From CATOSD01 sp965203135 (GTDB taxonomy: Bacteria; Chloroflexota; Dehalococcoidia; Lucifugimonadales; CATOSD01): a DNA stretch of 64,000 nt. Position 1 is the stretch's first letter; each line of letters begins with the position of its first letter. Position numbers and translations under genes: made by a program. The notes under the pieces are model-generated. The model worked only from the letters and a program-made list of their open reading frames with translations, ran no database searches and was not told the DNA's origin. Location of the stretch: positions 1,550,001 through 1,614,000 of the forward strand of contig CBDBBO010000001.1 of assembly GCA_965203135.1 (NCBI GenBank). Reading direction: 5' to 3'. Below, in pieces: positions 41,568 to 48,869 of the stretch.

Positions 41568-41830
41568 CTAGAGCCAGCGCGCGCGGGTGAGCATCTCGCA
41601 GGCTACGTCGGTGACGTGGCGGCCGGGGCAGTTGTCGACGGTGAAGTGCTCGATTGCTGCGCTCTCGAGGATGCCGTCGAGCTCCGTCGACCGGGCGAGG
41701 GCCTGGCCCTGAAACATACCGGGCTCCCGGACGCGCAGGCGCTGGTGCATGAGAGTTATGGGGGCGGTGAGCCGGCATACGACAGGACTGGCGCCGGGGA
41801 CGGCAAGTGTCAGGCTCCAATTGAGGCACA
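41568..41830 (-). pseudogene. Possible 3' remnant of an alpha/beta hydrolase gene
   Basis: The minus strand keeps an open frame ending at 41568. It reads LAVPGASPVVCRLTAPITLM, then REPGMFQGQALARSTELDGI and EHFTVDNCPGRHVTDVACEM. This resembles the end of alpha/beta hydrolases (V.api.L..REPG.F, then ...N-C/H..), but no start codon, nucleophile or catalytic His are present. It borders the defence island. The call is weak. The rest of 41251-41880 shows nothing. Confidence 0.3.
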
Positions 41831-41884
41831 GACGAGTGCGAGGGAGTTGGCCCGCTGGAGAATCAGAGCATCTGGGCGCGACTT

Positions 41885-41912
41885 TTGTTGACTTATGTCG
41901 CTATGCTACAAT
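41885..41912 (+). promoter_or_regulatory. Extended -10 promoter of the SIR2–HerA genes
   Basis: TTGTTG at 41885-41890 (4/6), 16-base spacer, TACAAT at 41907-41912 (5/6) with an upstream TGC (extended -10). The leader to the SIR2 start is about 130 bases. Confidence 0.6.
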
Positions 41913-42052
41913 CGGGACGATACTTGAAAAATCAAGTCTACCATTGCGGGCACGTGCAATACCCAACGGTCTGGTGTGAGTGGGTTTAGAGGATTCGTGA
42001 TGGTAGCACCTCTGGTCTAACTAAGCATTTCCGAGATGACATGAGGAGGCAA

Positions 42053-43204
42053 ATGACGGCTTCAAATGATCTTGGCTGTAGGATTGACGAAAAGTTCACG
42101 CCAGCCATTTCTCAATTTCTGGAATTGGTCAGTAGCTCGGATGCGTTGACGTTCTTGATGGGAGCTGGGTGTAGCAGATGTGCGGGAATGCCCCTTACGA
42201 ACGAGTTGACTGCTAAGGTCATGGGCAGCACGAAGATCGATGGGCAGAGCAAAGAGATTCTGGCTGCGGTAAAGGGACAGTTCGAAAATGGCGTTGGGGC
42301 GAACATTGAAGACTACCTTAGTGAGATAGTTGACCTGTTGGCTATCACAGAGCGCAGAGCTGAGCGGCAAGTAAGAGGAAACACCGTATCCGTTGGGGAT
42401 GCTTCATATGCAGCGGATGAATTGGAGAAGGCAAGCAAACAGATACAGCACGCAATCGCAGGTGCCATCGAATCGAGAGCGAAGATCGATGTACATCAGA
42501 GTTTTGTCTCCTCCATCCACAGACCTATTCGAGTAGGACGGCAAGGGCCCTCTGAGCCGGTAAGTTATCTGGTCCTCAATTACGACACAGTTGTCGAAGA
42601 TGCACTTGCCTTGGCCCGTGTCCCCTATGCTGACGGCCTTAGTGGAGGGACTACGGCGTGGTGGAATCCTAAGACCTTTGAAGCTCATGATGTATCTGCG
42701 CGTGTAGTGAAACTACACGGCTCGATTGACTGGCGTCAGTTTTCTGGCGAAACTGTGCCACGTAGAATAGGAAGCCACGTACAACTTTCTGACGAGCAAG
42801 ACTCCCCGTTGCTCTTATGGCCATCCTCGACAAAGTATCAAGAGACTCAACGTGACCCCTTTGCTCAACTGCTTGAGCAAGGTAGGAAGGCAATGAGGCC
42901 AAGCCCTGGTGCACAACGCTTACTTGTCATATGTGGTTACTCATTTGGTGACAGCCACATAAATCTAGAAGTCGAGAAAGCGCTTCAAGAGTCCCGGCGT
43001 GACCTGACAGTCGTGGCGTTTACCGATAAGGACCAACCGGAGGGACGATTGAGCGAGTGGTGTGAAGACTTATCGATTCGAGAACAAGTGCTTGTCTTCG
43101 CCAATCGTGGGTTCTTTCACGGCAAGACTGAAGTGTTGTCGGACAAGGGTCTTCCGTGGTGGAAGTTTGAGTTTCTGACAAGGATCCTGAGCGGAGAAGT
43201 GTAG
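42053..43204 (+). CDS. SIR2-domain defence effector
   Basis: A 383-residue protein (387 if ATG 42041 is used). Sirtuin-type NAD-binding motifs: LTFLMGAGCSRCAGMPLTNE near residues 33-52, LVLNYDTVVEDAL in the middle, VVKLHGSIDW with the catalytic His, and ICGYSFGDSHINLEVEKAL near the C terminus. SIR2 domains in bacterial immunity hydrolyse NAD+ to starve infected cells. It sits 2 bases before a HerA-type ATPase gene, the layout of the described SIR2–HerA anti-phage pairs. AGGAGG lies just 3 bases before ATG 42053, closer than usual; 42041 is the alternative. Base composition is clearly lower in GC than flanking genes, suggesting acquisition. Confidence 0.88.
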   Translation: MTASNDLGCRIDEKFTPAISQFLELVSSSDALTFLMGAGCSRCAGMPLTNELTAKVMGSTKIDGQSKEILAAVKGQFENGVGANIEDYLSEIVDLLAITERRAERQVRGNTVSVGDASYAADELEKASKQIQHAIAGAIESRAKIDVHQSFVSSIHRPIRVGRQGPSEPVSYLVLNYDTVVEDALALARVPYADGLSGGTTAWWNPKTFEAHDVSARVVKLHGSIDWRQFSGETVPRRIGSHVQLSDEQDSPLLLWPSSTKYQETQRDPFAQLLEQGRKAMRPSPGAQRLLVICGYSFGDSHINLEVEKALQESRRDLTVVAFTDKDQPEGRLSEWCEDLSIREQVLVFANRGFFHGKTEVLSDKGLPWWKFEFLTRILSGEV

Positions 43205-43206
43205 TA

Positions 43207-44985
43207 ATGATAGGCAGCCAGATTGGAGAACCTGTCGAAAATTTGGCAATCGGTAGGATTGTTGAAGTTGACGGCGCTCACATTGTTGCGGAGTTAGACG
43301 CTGACCTAACGGAATTGTCACGAATCTATGCAGGGGAAGTGTATCCGATAGGGCAGTATGGGTCCATAGTGCGTGTGCATTTTGGTCGGCGGATCATTTA
43401 CGCGTTTGTAGGGCGCCTCCGCATGAAGGCGGAATATGAAGCGGAACGAGGTATACAGTCATCAACAGCGACAGATGAGCGAGTGATTGAGGCAGATCTC
43501 TTTGGAGAGGGTGAGTGGAAACACTCAATCGAGGGTGACGAGCCTACGCTCAAGTTTGAGCGTGGCGTAGCTACCTATCCGTTGCCGCAACAGACTCTGT
43601 ACCTGACGCCTAAGTCCGAGCTTCGCTACATCTATGCCCACAGAGGGGACGCTGCCGTCTTTGTTGGAGAACACGTTGGTGCGGCAGGTGCTCCTTGCTA
43701 TGCGGATCTCAACGAACTAATTGGTAAGCACACTGCAATCTTGGGCTCAACCGGTTCAGGCAAATCAAGCACCGTGGCTGCCATTGTTCACAGCATTCTC
43801 GAAAAGGGAGGGGAATCATGTTACGACGAGTGGTTCCCTAGGATCATCATCCTGGATCCCCACAACGAATACGGGAGGGCATTTCAAGGACACAGTCGGC
43901 TATCGACCGACGAAGGAACGCTCTTACTGCCCTATTGGCTCTTGAGCCTCAATGAAACATATGACTTGCTAATAGGAACAACCGAATTCGCTGCTACGTC
44001 TCAGGCTAACATCATTAAGAATGCTCTATTGGATGTTCGGATGTCGTCAGCGAGGCAACTGAACCTGGTAACGGAAAGGGTGACCGTTGACTCACCGATT
44101 CCGTATGAACTTGGAGACCCTTCTGGCTTAGATGATTTCGGCCAAAGCGAGGATGGCCAATTGTATTCCGCGGGATTAGTTGGCGCTATAAATGCTCAAA
44201 GGCCAAGTGGCAGGACTAGATCACAACACGAGGAATACAATAAGGTGCTACGGAAGCTTGATTCTCTCATGAAGGACGAGAGGATGTCCTTCATGATGAG
44301 ACCATGGAACGGGACGTCTGATCAGATCGGTGATGTGCTGAGGCAGGTCATGGATCAAGACTGTCCAGTGACCGTAGTCGACCTTTCTGGTATTCCGAAT
44401 GAAATTGCCGGAATAGCGAGCGCAGCACTTGTTCGAACACTATTTTCCATTAAGATTTGGCAAACAGATGAAGAACGGAAGGCAAGTCCAGTGCTTCTTG
44501 TCTGTGAAGAAGCTCATAGGTACATACCAAACAGTGGCGAGGCGCAGTACGAGTCGGCACAAGTGGCGATCCGGCGTGTAGCCAAAGAAGGACGAAAGTA
44601 TGGAATCGGGCTCTTTCTTGTCTCCCAACGCCCCAGTGAAGTTGAAGGGACTGTATTGTCCCAATGCAACTCTTGGATAGTTCTCCGAACTTCAAACGAA
44701 TCTGACAGGAATCATGTTCGAGGAATTCTTCCAGACTCTTTGGAAGGATTAACAAAGATGCTCTCAGGACTGCGAAGACGAGAGGCTTTGTTTGTCGGAT
44801 TGGCGGCTACGCTCCCTTCTCGCATAATGGTTCGAGAGCTTTCGGATGGTCAACTTCCGGATTCGGGCGACATAGACTTCAATTCAGGTTGGCAGGGGCA
44901 AGCAGCAACGGACGCTAAACTAGCTGACATCGCCGCTCGATGGCGATACCAGCGGCGACAGAGTGCTTCCTCCTCTCAAGACTGA
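43207..44985 (+). CDS. HerA-type ATPase of the SIR2–HerA pair
   Basis: A 592-residue hexameric ATPase. The N-terminal HAS-barrel (1-75: NLAIGRIVEVDGAHIVAELD) is followed by Walker A AILGSTGSGKSSTVAAIVHS near residues 178-197, ILDPHNEYGRAF, Walker B VLLVCEEAHRYIP, and GRKYGIGLFLVSQRPSEVEG with the sensor and Arg finger. HerA proteins are DNA translocases and in defence systems assemble with an effector into a large ring. The gene starts 2 bases after the SIR2 stop, so the two are translationally coupled. No NurA is present, so this is not the repair HerA–NurA pair. Confidence 0.9.
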   Translation: MIGSQIGEPVENLAIGRIVEVDGAHIVAELDADLTELSRIYAGEVYPIGQYGSIVRVHFGRRIIYAFVGRLRMKAEYEAERGIQSSTATDERVIEADLFGEGEWKHSIEGDEPTLKFERGVATYPLPQQTLYLTPKSELRYIYAHRGDAAVFVGEHVGAAGAPCYADLNELIGKHTAILGSTGSGKSSTVAAIVHSILEKGGESCYDEWFPRIIILDPHNEYGRAFQGHSRLSTDEGTLLLPYWLLSLNETYDLLIGTTEFAATSQANIIKNALLDVRMSSARQLNLVTERVTVDSPIPYELGDPSGLDDFGQSEDGQLYSAGLVGAINAQRPSGRTRSQHEEYNKVLRKLDSLMKDERMSFMMRPWNGTSDQIGDVLRQVMDQDCPVTVVDLSGIPNEIAGIASAALVRTLFSIKIWQTDEERKASPVLLVCEEAHRYIPNSGEAQYESAQVAIRRVAKEGRKYGIGLFLVSQRPSEVEGTVLSQCNSWIVLRTSNESDRNHVRGILPDSLEGLTKMLSGLRRREALFVGLAATLPSRIMVRELSDGQLPDSGDIDFNSGWQGQAATDAKLADIAARWRYQRRQSASSSQD

Positions 44986-45397
44986 CTCTAGGATAGCCGG
45001 CTCTTGCAGACGTGGGATGAAACCAGTCGGGAGAGGCATTTGAGTCCACCGCCCGGCAGTAATCCCTTCATCAGTACGGCCAACAGTTAATTGTCATTCC
45101 CTGCCGCATTCTCTGACGCTTCAAACTGGTGACACTCTGGTGCCACTACTCACTGCTGTAGGAGTAACAGCCGTGGACTCTGTCTTGAGTTTTCTGCGAC
45201 TCGTGCTCGAAATGGCCTGACCATTGGCAATGAGCAGGGTCTCCCGCGGTACTGCTTACTTGGTGCCACGAAAGCCAGCTCCCGGACATGTAAGATGGAA
45301 TGTGGCGCAATGGAGCCGATTCTCTGGATGTCCCATGGAGCCGCGGCCGCTCTCTGAATGTTCCGCACATTCTCGGTTATGGCGTGCCCGCCGTTTC
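44986..45397. other. Gene-free stretch inside the defence island
   Basis: No convincing coding frame, hairpin or promoter. It separates the HerA gene from the convergent endonuclease gene. Confidence 0.5.
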
Positions 45398-45970
45398 TTA
45401 GCTGCCCGCCTCTTGGAATGCCGAGATTGCGGCCACGATTGCTTCAGCCGTTTCATCTCTGTCACTAAGTCGGGCTGCCCATTCACGCCCTGGGTGTAAC
45501 GTGTCCCAACGAGACCGACGCTGATTCCTACGTCCCGCGCCAGGGTCGTGATTACCGAATCCATCCACAACCACGTTCCACAAAGGCTGGTACTCCGCAA
45601 TCAGCACTTGCTCGGTAAGGCTAACCCATACAGGGTCCAACACAAGCCAGCGGCAACGAAACTCTGAAAGGTCCAGATTAGCTGCAGAGGCAATCGAATC
45701 GGCATGTTCGTGCAGACGCCGATTAAGAACTTGGGTCGATGCCTGTGTTCGGCCTTGTCTACGCCCAGGCGGGTCAGCTTTTCCTACATAGATCGGAACG
45801 CCTTCCCCTATGCTGGCATATGGAGCGAAAGCCCCGTAGTAATGCAGGGTGTAGACACCAGCGCCGTCGAATGTCTCGCCTGGGGGCAAGGCGTCAGCGG
45901 GATACTCCAACAGGGCACGGGCCGCATTTCGCCCCAGTTCGTCCACGCTCAGCGGGTTGTATACACGCAT
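45398..45970 (-). CDS. Eco29kI-family GIY-YIG restriction endonuclease
   Basis: A 190-residue nuclease. The GIY-YIG core reads GVYTLHYYGAFAPYA and VPIYVGKADPPGRRQG; RLHEHADSI with the catalytic Arg/His region, FRCRWLVLDPVWVSLTEQVLI with the metal-binding Glu, and QPLWNVVVDGFGNHDPGAGR match the Eco29kI branch. Eco29kI cuts CCGCGG; whether this protein has the same target is not known. The methyltransferase gene ends 4 bases upstream, so the two form a restriction-modification operon. Confidence 0.85.
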   Translation of the reverse strand: MRVYNPLSVDELGRNAARALLEYPADALPPGETFDGAGVYTLHYYGAFAPYASIGEGVPIYVGKADPPGRRQGRTQASTQVLNRRLHEHADSIASAANLDLSEFRCRWLVLDPVWVSLTEQVLIAEYQPLWNVVVDGFGNHDPGAGRRNQRRSRWDTLHPGREWAARLSDRDETAEAIVAAISAFQEAGS

Positions 45971-45973
45971 TGG

Positions 45974-46672
45974 TCACCGTTCGCACCTAGCGCTGTTGCG
46001 GCAGACTATCCAGAAGCAGTGCCGTTTCCTGGCATGGTGAGCGGTGGTCCACTTGGTGGAGACCATCGGCCCAGTACGGATCTTGATGATCAGGTCGCAC
46101 ACCGTAAACCCAGCATCCTCGGCCATCCGCATAAAATCGCAGTGACTCCACTTCGACCGATGGCTGTTCACCATGTCCGTGATCTTCGCCAGCAACAATC
46201 CATCGGGTTTCAAAACCCTCTTTGCCTGTTCCAGGAACGGAGGATAGAGATAGCTCAAGCTCCAGTTGTGTTCCTTCCCACAGGCGACGGTTGCGCCAAA
46301 ATCCTCGTCGAACTTTTTGGTGCTCTTGTCCCGCCCTTGTGGTCCAACATGAGGAGGATCGTACACAACAGCGCCGTATGCCGCATCAGGAACCCCGTCC
46401 ATGACTCGATTGTCGCCGACGATCATCGGCTCGAACTTCGGGTTGATGTCCATTGACACGACCTCGCGAGATGACCCCTTCCAGAATCTGCCTCTGTTGT
46501 AGGTAGAGTCCAGAATCGGCTCGGGAGGAATAGATGCGTAAAACTTCAGCATCGTTTCAATCAGGTCCGCGTCGTTACCCTCCCACACACTGCTGATGGG
46601 TTGGTAGTCCGTTGGCATAGCGGACTCTTTCTGGACGTTCGGTTCCAGTTGAAAAAGTTGTAGCTCTGACAT
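45974..46672 (-). CDS. DNA methyltransferase of the RM pair (amino-methyltransferase type)
   Basis: About 232 residues from ATG 46672. Catalytic motif IV is AVVYDPPHVGPQG (DPPY-like), and ILDSTYNRGRFWKG is the SAM-binding segment. LKPDGLLLAKITDMV and FTVCDLIIKIRTGPM follow. The DPP(H/Y) motif means N6-adenine or N4-cytosine methylation, not C5-cytosine; there is no PC motif. It precedes the Eco29kI-like nuclease. Starts at TTG 46723 (adds a very basic tail) and ATG 46618 are also possible; no Shine-Dalgarno sequence settles it. Confidence 0.78.
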   Translation of the reverse strand: MSELQLFQLEPNVQKESAMPTDYQPISSVWEGNDADLIETMLKFYASIPPEPILDSTYNRGRFWKGSSREVVSMDINPKFEPMIVGDNRVMDGVPDAAYGAVVYDPPHVGPQGRDKSTKKFDEDFGATVACGKEHNWSLSYLYPPFLEQAKRVLKPDGLLLAKITDMVNSHRSKWSHCDFMRMAEDAGFTVCDLIIKIRTGPMVSTKWTTAHHARKRHCFWIVCRNSARCER

Positions 46673-46961
46673 CAGCAGTTTCCGCTTTCTACGCCTGCGG
46701 CGGTGCGATTCGGCATTTCTCAAGTACTGGTGATACTTCGGCGCCTTCGCCTTTGCCCGCTTCCGTCTCTCCTCACTGCGTACATCCGTGTTGCCATACT
46801 ACCATGCGATAGGCCGAAATAAAACGTAACCGTTCCGTGCGGGTTCCCGGCCACGGAAAGTGGCCTGTGGTACAATTGCGGCGATTTTCTGCGGGTTGCG
46901 TGGCGGGTGTTGGCGTGGCGTTTCTGCCGCAGTTGGGCGACGAGTACGGAGGGTGTTTTCC

Positions 46962-47813
46962 ATGGGTTATGACTTCATCGAGTACGAGGCGTCCGACGGC
47001 GTTGGGCGCATCAGGCTGGACCGGCCGGAGAAGCTGAACGCGCTGAGCCAGCAGCTTCAGGACGAGCTGATCGAGTGCGCGCTGCGGGCCGACGACGACC
47101 CGGACGTGCGGGTGCTGACGCTGCGGGCGAACGGGAGGGCGTTCAGCGCCGGATACGACATCACGCCGTCGGCGCCGAGCACTCCCGAAGAGGCGGAGAG
47201 GGCGCGGGAGCGGCGCGAGAACATCCGGTGGGACATGCACCGGATGAAGCAGACGCCGGAGCGCTGGTCCACGCTGCTGAACCTGAGCAAGCCGATCATC
47301 GCCGGGGTGCACGGTTACTGCATCGCGGGCGGCACGGACCTGGCGATGCACTGCGACATCGTGATCGCGGCGGACGACGCGCAGATAGGGTTCCCGCCGG
47401 TCCGGTCGATGGGCACGCCGCCGACTCACATGTGGACGTACATGGTGGGGCCGCAGTGGGCAAAGTGGTTCCTGCTCACCGGGGGGTCGGTGTCCGGGGC
47501 TAAGGCCGCGGAGCTGGGCTTCGCGCTCAAGTCGGTGCCGCGCGAGGAGCTGGACGACGAGGTGGAGGCGCTGGCGGGCACGATGGCCAAGATCCCGTGG
47601 GAGCTGCTGGCGGCGAACAAGAGCATCGTCAACAAGGCGATGGAGCTGATGGGCCGGAACACGCTGCAGGTGCTGGCGGCGGAGACAGACGCGGTTGCCC
47701 ACCAGGCGCCGATAGTCAAAGAGTTCACGCGGCGCTCGCACACGGAGGGGCTGAAGTCCGCGCTGGACTGGCGCGACCGGCCTTTCCGCGACTACCGGGG
47801 CCGCGAGGGGTAA
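46962..47813 (+). CDS. Enoyl-CoA hydratase/isomerase (crotonase) family protein
   Basis: A 283-residue crotonase. IRLDRPEKLNALS is N-terminal, then NGRAFSAGYDITPS and IIAGVHGYCIAGGTDLAMHCD form the oxyanion hole, with FPPVRSMGTPPTHMWTYMVG after it. The usual catalytic Glu pair of enoyl hydratase is not obvious; Asp and Arg residues appear instead. An insert of about 35 residues (EEAERARERRENIRWDMHRM) after the first motif is characteristic of one subgroup. GGAGGG (46948-46953) lies 8 bases before the ATG. The exact reaction is open. Confidence 0.85.
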   Translation: MGYDFIEYEASDGVGRIRLDRPEKLNALSQQLQDELIECALRADDDPDVRVLTLRANGRAFSAGYDITPSAPSTPEEAERARERRENIRWDMHRMKQTPERWSTLLNLSKPIIAGVHGYCIAGGTDLAMHCDIVIAADDAQIGFPPVRSMGTPPTHMWTYMVGPQWAKWFLLTGGSVSGAKAAELGFALKSVPREELDDEVEALAGTMAKIPWELLAANKSIVNKAMELMGRNTLQVLAAETDAVAHQAPIVKEFTRRSHTEGLKSALDWRDRPFRDYRGREG

Positions 47814-47829
47814 CGCGGCGGCCTGACGT

Positions 47830-47945
47830 TTACCCTCACCCTACGACAAGCTCAGGGCAGGCACTCAATCCTCTCCCATCAAGGGAGAGGAGGACGATAG
47901 GAGGCGTACGCTGCGAACCCTACGGCAAGCTCAGGGCAGGCTCCT
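47830..47945. repeat. Compound repeats: families B and C
   Basis: Two family C copies (47840-47862, CTACGACAAGCTCAGGGCAGGC; and 47918-47945) flank a family B copy (TCCTCTCCCATCAAGGGAGAGGA). The second C copy lies inside the 5' end of the iron-sulfur subunit gene. Confidence 0.75.
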
Positions 47946-48660
47946 GACGCTGCAGGTCAGTCGAACGCCGTCCACGGCAGAGGGGGGCCGCTGGCAGTCC
48001 TTCGACGTCCCGTTCGCGGGCGAGAGCATGAGCCTGCTCGACGGGCTCATCTGGATACAGCGCAACGCCGACCCGACGCTGGCGTTCCGGTGCGCCTGCC
48101 GCGTGGGGATGTGCGGCACGTGCGGAGTGGTGGTTAACGGCAGGGAGGGTCTGGCGTGCCGGACGATGGCGCGGGACCTGCTGGACGGCGGCGCGCGCGT
48201 GGAGCCGATGCGTCACATGCCGGTTGTGCGCGACCTGGTGACCGACCCTTCCGCGTTCCATGCCAAGGTGGGCGTGGTCTCGCCGGGAGCGCCCGACCCG
48301 TCCGGCGGCGCGGGCATCGCGGTCGTCGACCCGGGGACGCGGGAGCGCGCGGCGGTGGACCTGCAGCGGGAGTGCATCTACTGCGGGCTGTGCTACTCGG
48401 CGTGCACGGTGGCGGGTCTGGACGAGGACTTTCTGGGGCCGGCGGCGCTCAACCGGGCCTTTCTAACGATCCTGGACGAACGGAGCGCGTCCGCCGATGA
48501 GACGCTCGACGCTGTGGCGAACGAGCGCGGGCTGTGGCGGTGTCACACGATGTTCGAGTGCGCGGCGGTGTGTCCGAAGGGCATATCGCCGACGCTGGCT
48601 ATCCAGCAGCTCAAGCGGCGGGCCATCGGGCGGAAGCTGAGGCGGCTGATCGGGAGGTGA
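47911..48660 (+). CDS. sdhB: Succinate dehydrogenase/fumarate reductase iron-sulfur subunit
   Basis: About 249 residues. The [2Fe-2S] site is FRCACRVGMCGTCGVVVNG, then LAC. Two ferredoxin motifs follow: CIYCGLCYSACTVAG and CHTMFECAAVCPKG. The subunit passes electrons from the flavoprotein to quinone. No ATG, GTG or TTG lies in frame between a stop at 47824 and ATG 48028, yet residues before 48028 (LTLQVSRTPSTAEGGRWQS) clearly belong to the conserved N-terminal domain. A CTG at 47911, 6 bases after AGGAGG (47899-47904), is the best start. Eight codons of a family C repeat lie at codons 4-11. The separate crotonase gene ends 97 bases upstream. Confidence 0.75.
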   Translation: MRTLRQAQGRLLTLQVSRTPSTAEGGRWQSFDVPFAGESMSLLDGLIWIQRNADPTLAFRCACRVGMCGTCGVVVNGREGLACRTMARDLLDGGARVEPMRHMPVVRDLVTDPSAFHAKVGVVSPGAPDPSGGAGIAVVDPGTRERAAVDLQRECIYCGLCYSACTVAGLDEDFLGPAALNRAFLTILDERSASADETLDAVANERGLWRCHTMFECAAVCPKGISPTLAIQQLKRRAIGRKLRRLIGR

Positions 48661-48663
48661 GCC

Positions 48664-48861
48664 ATGGCTGAGACATACACGCCGTGGGATGTTACGGAGT
48701 ATCTTCAGACTGTGGAAGAAATCCGCCTATTCCTCCAGGAGTGCGCGAAAGAAGACCCCGGCGATGGCAGCTTGATTGGTGCTGCACTCGACAACCTCGC
48801 CGAGGGTCGAAACCTACACCGCATAGTACGCCAGATTACCAAGATCGGAAAAGGACTGTAG
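48664..48861 (+). CDS. Truncated addiction-module antidote-like protein
   Basis: A 65-residue protein. TPWDVTEYLQTVEEIRLFLQ, then ECAKEDPGDGSLIGAALDNLAEGRN matches the start of the HI1420/HigA-like antidote family. The helix-turn-helix end of that family (R..LYKAL) is missing, so it looks cut short. No toxin gene is next to it. It sits between the iron-sulfur and flavoprotein genes, 3 bases after the former. Confidence 0.6.
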   Translation: MAETYTPWDVTEYLQTVEEIRLFLQECAKEDPGDGSLIGAALDNLAEGRNLHRIVRQITKIGKGL

Positions 48862-48869
48862 CTGGGGCG

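Noticed and set aside
45224..45499. Open frames between HerA and the GIY-YIG nuclease
   Set aside because: Short, without ribosome-binding sites or recognisable domains, and overlapping the nuclease gene.
46773..47741. 322-residue minus-strand frame over the crotonase gene
   Set aside because: No recognisable domain; the plus-strand crotonase has all family motifs and a good Shine-Dalgarno sequence.
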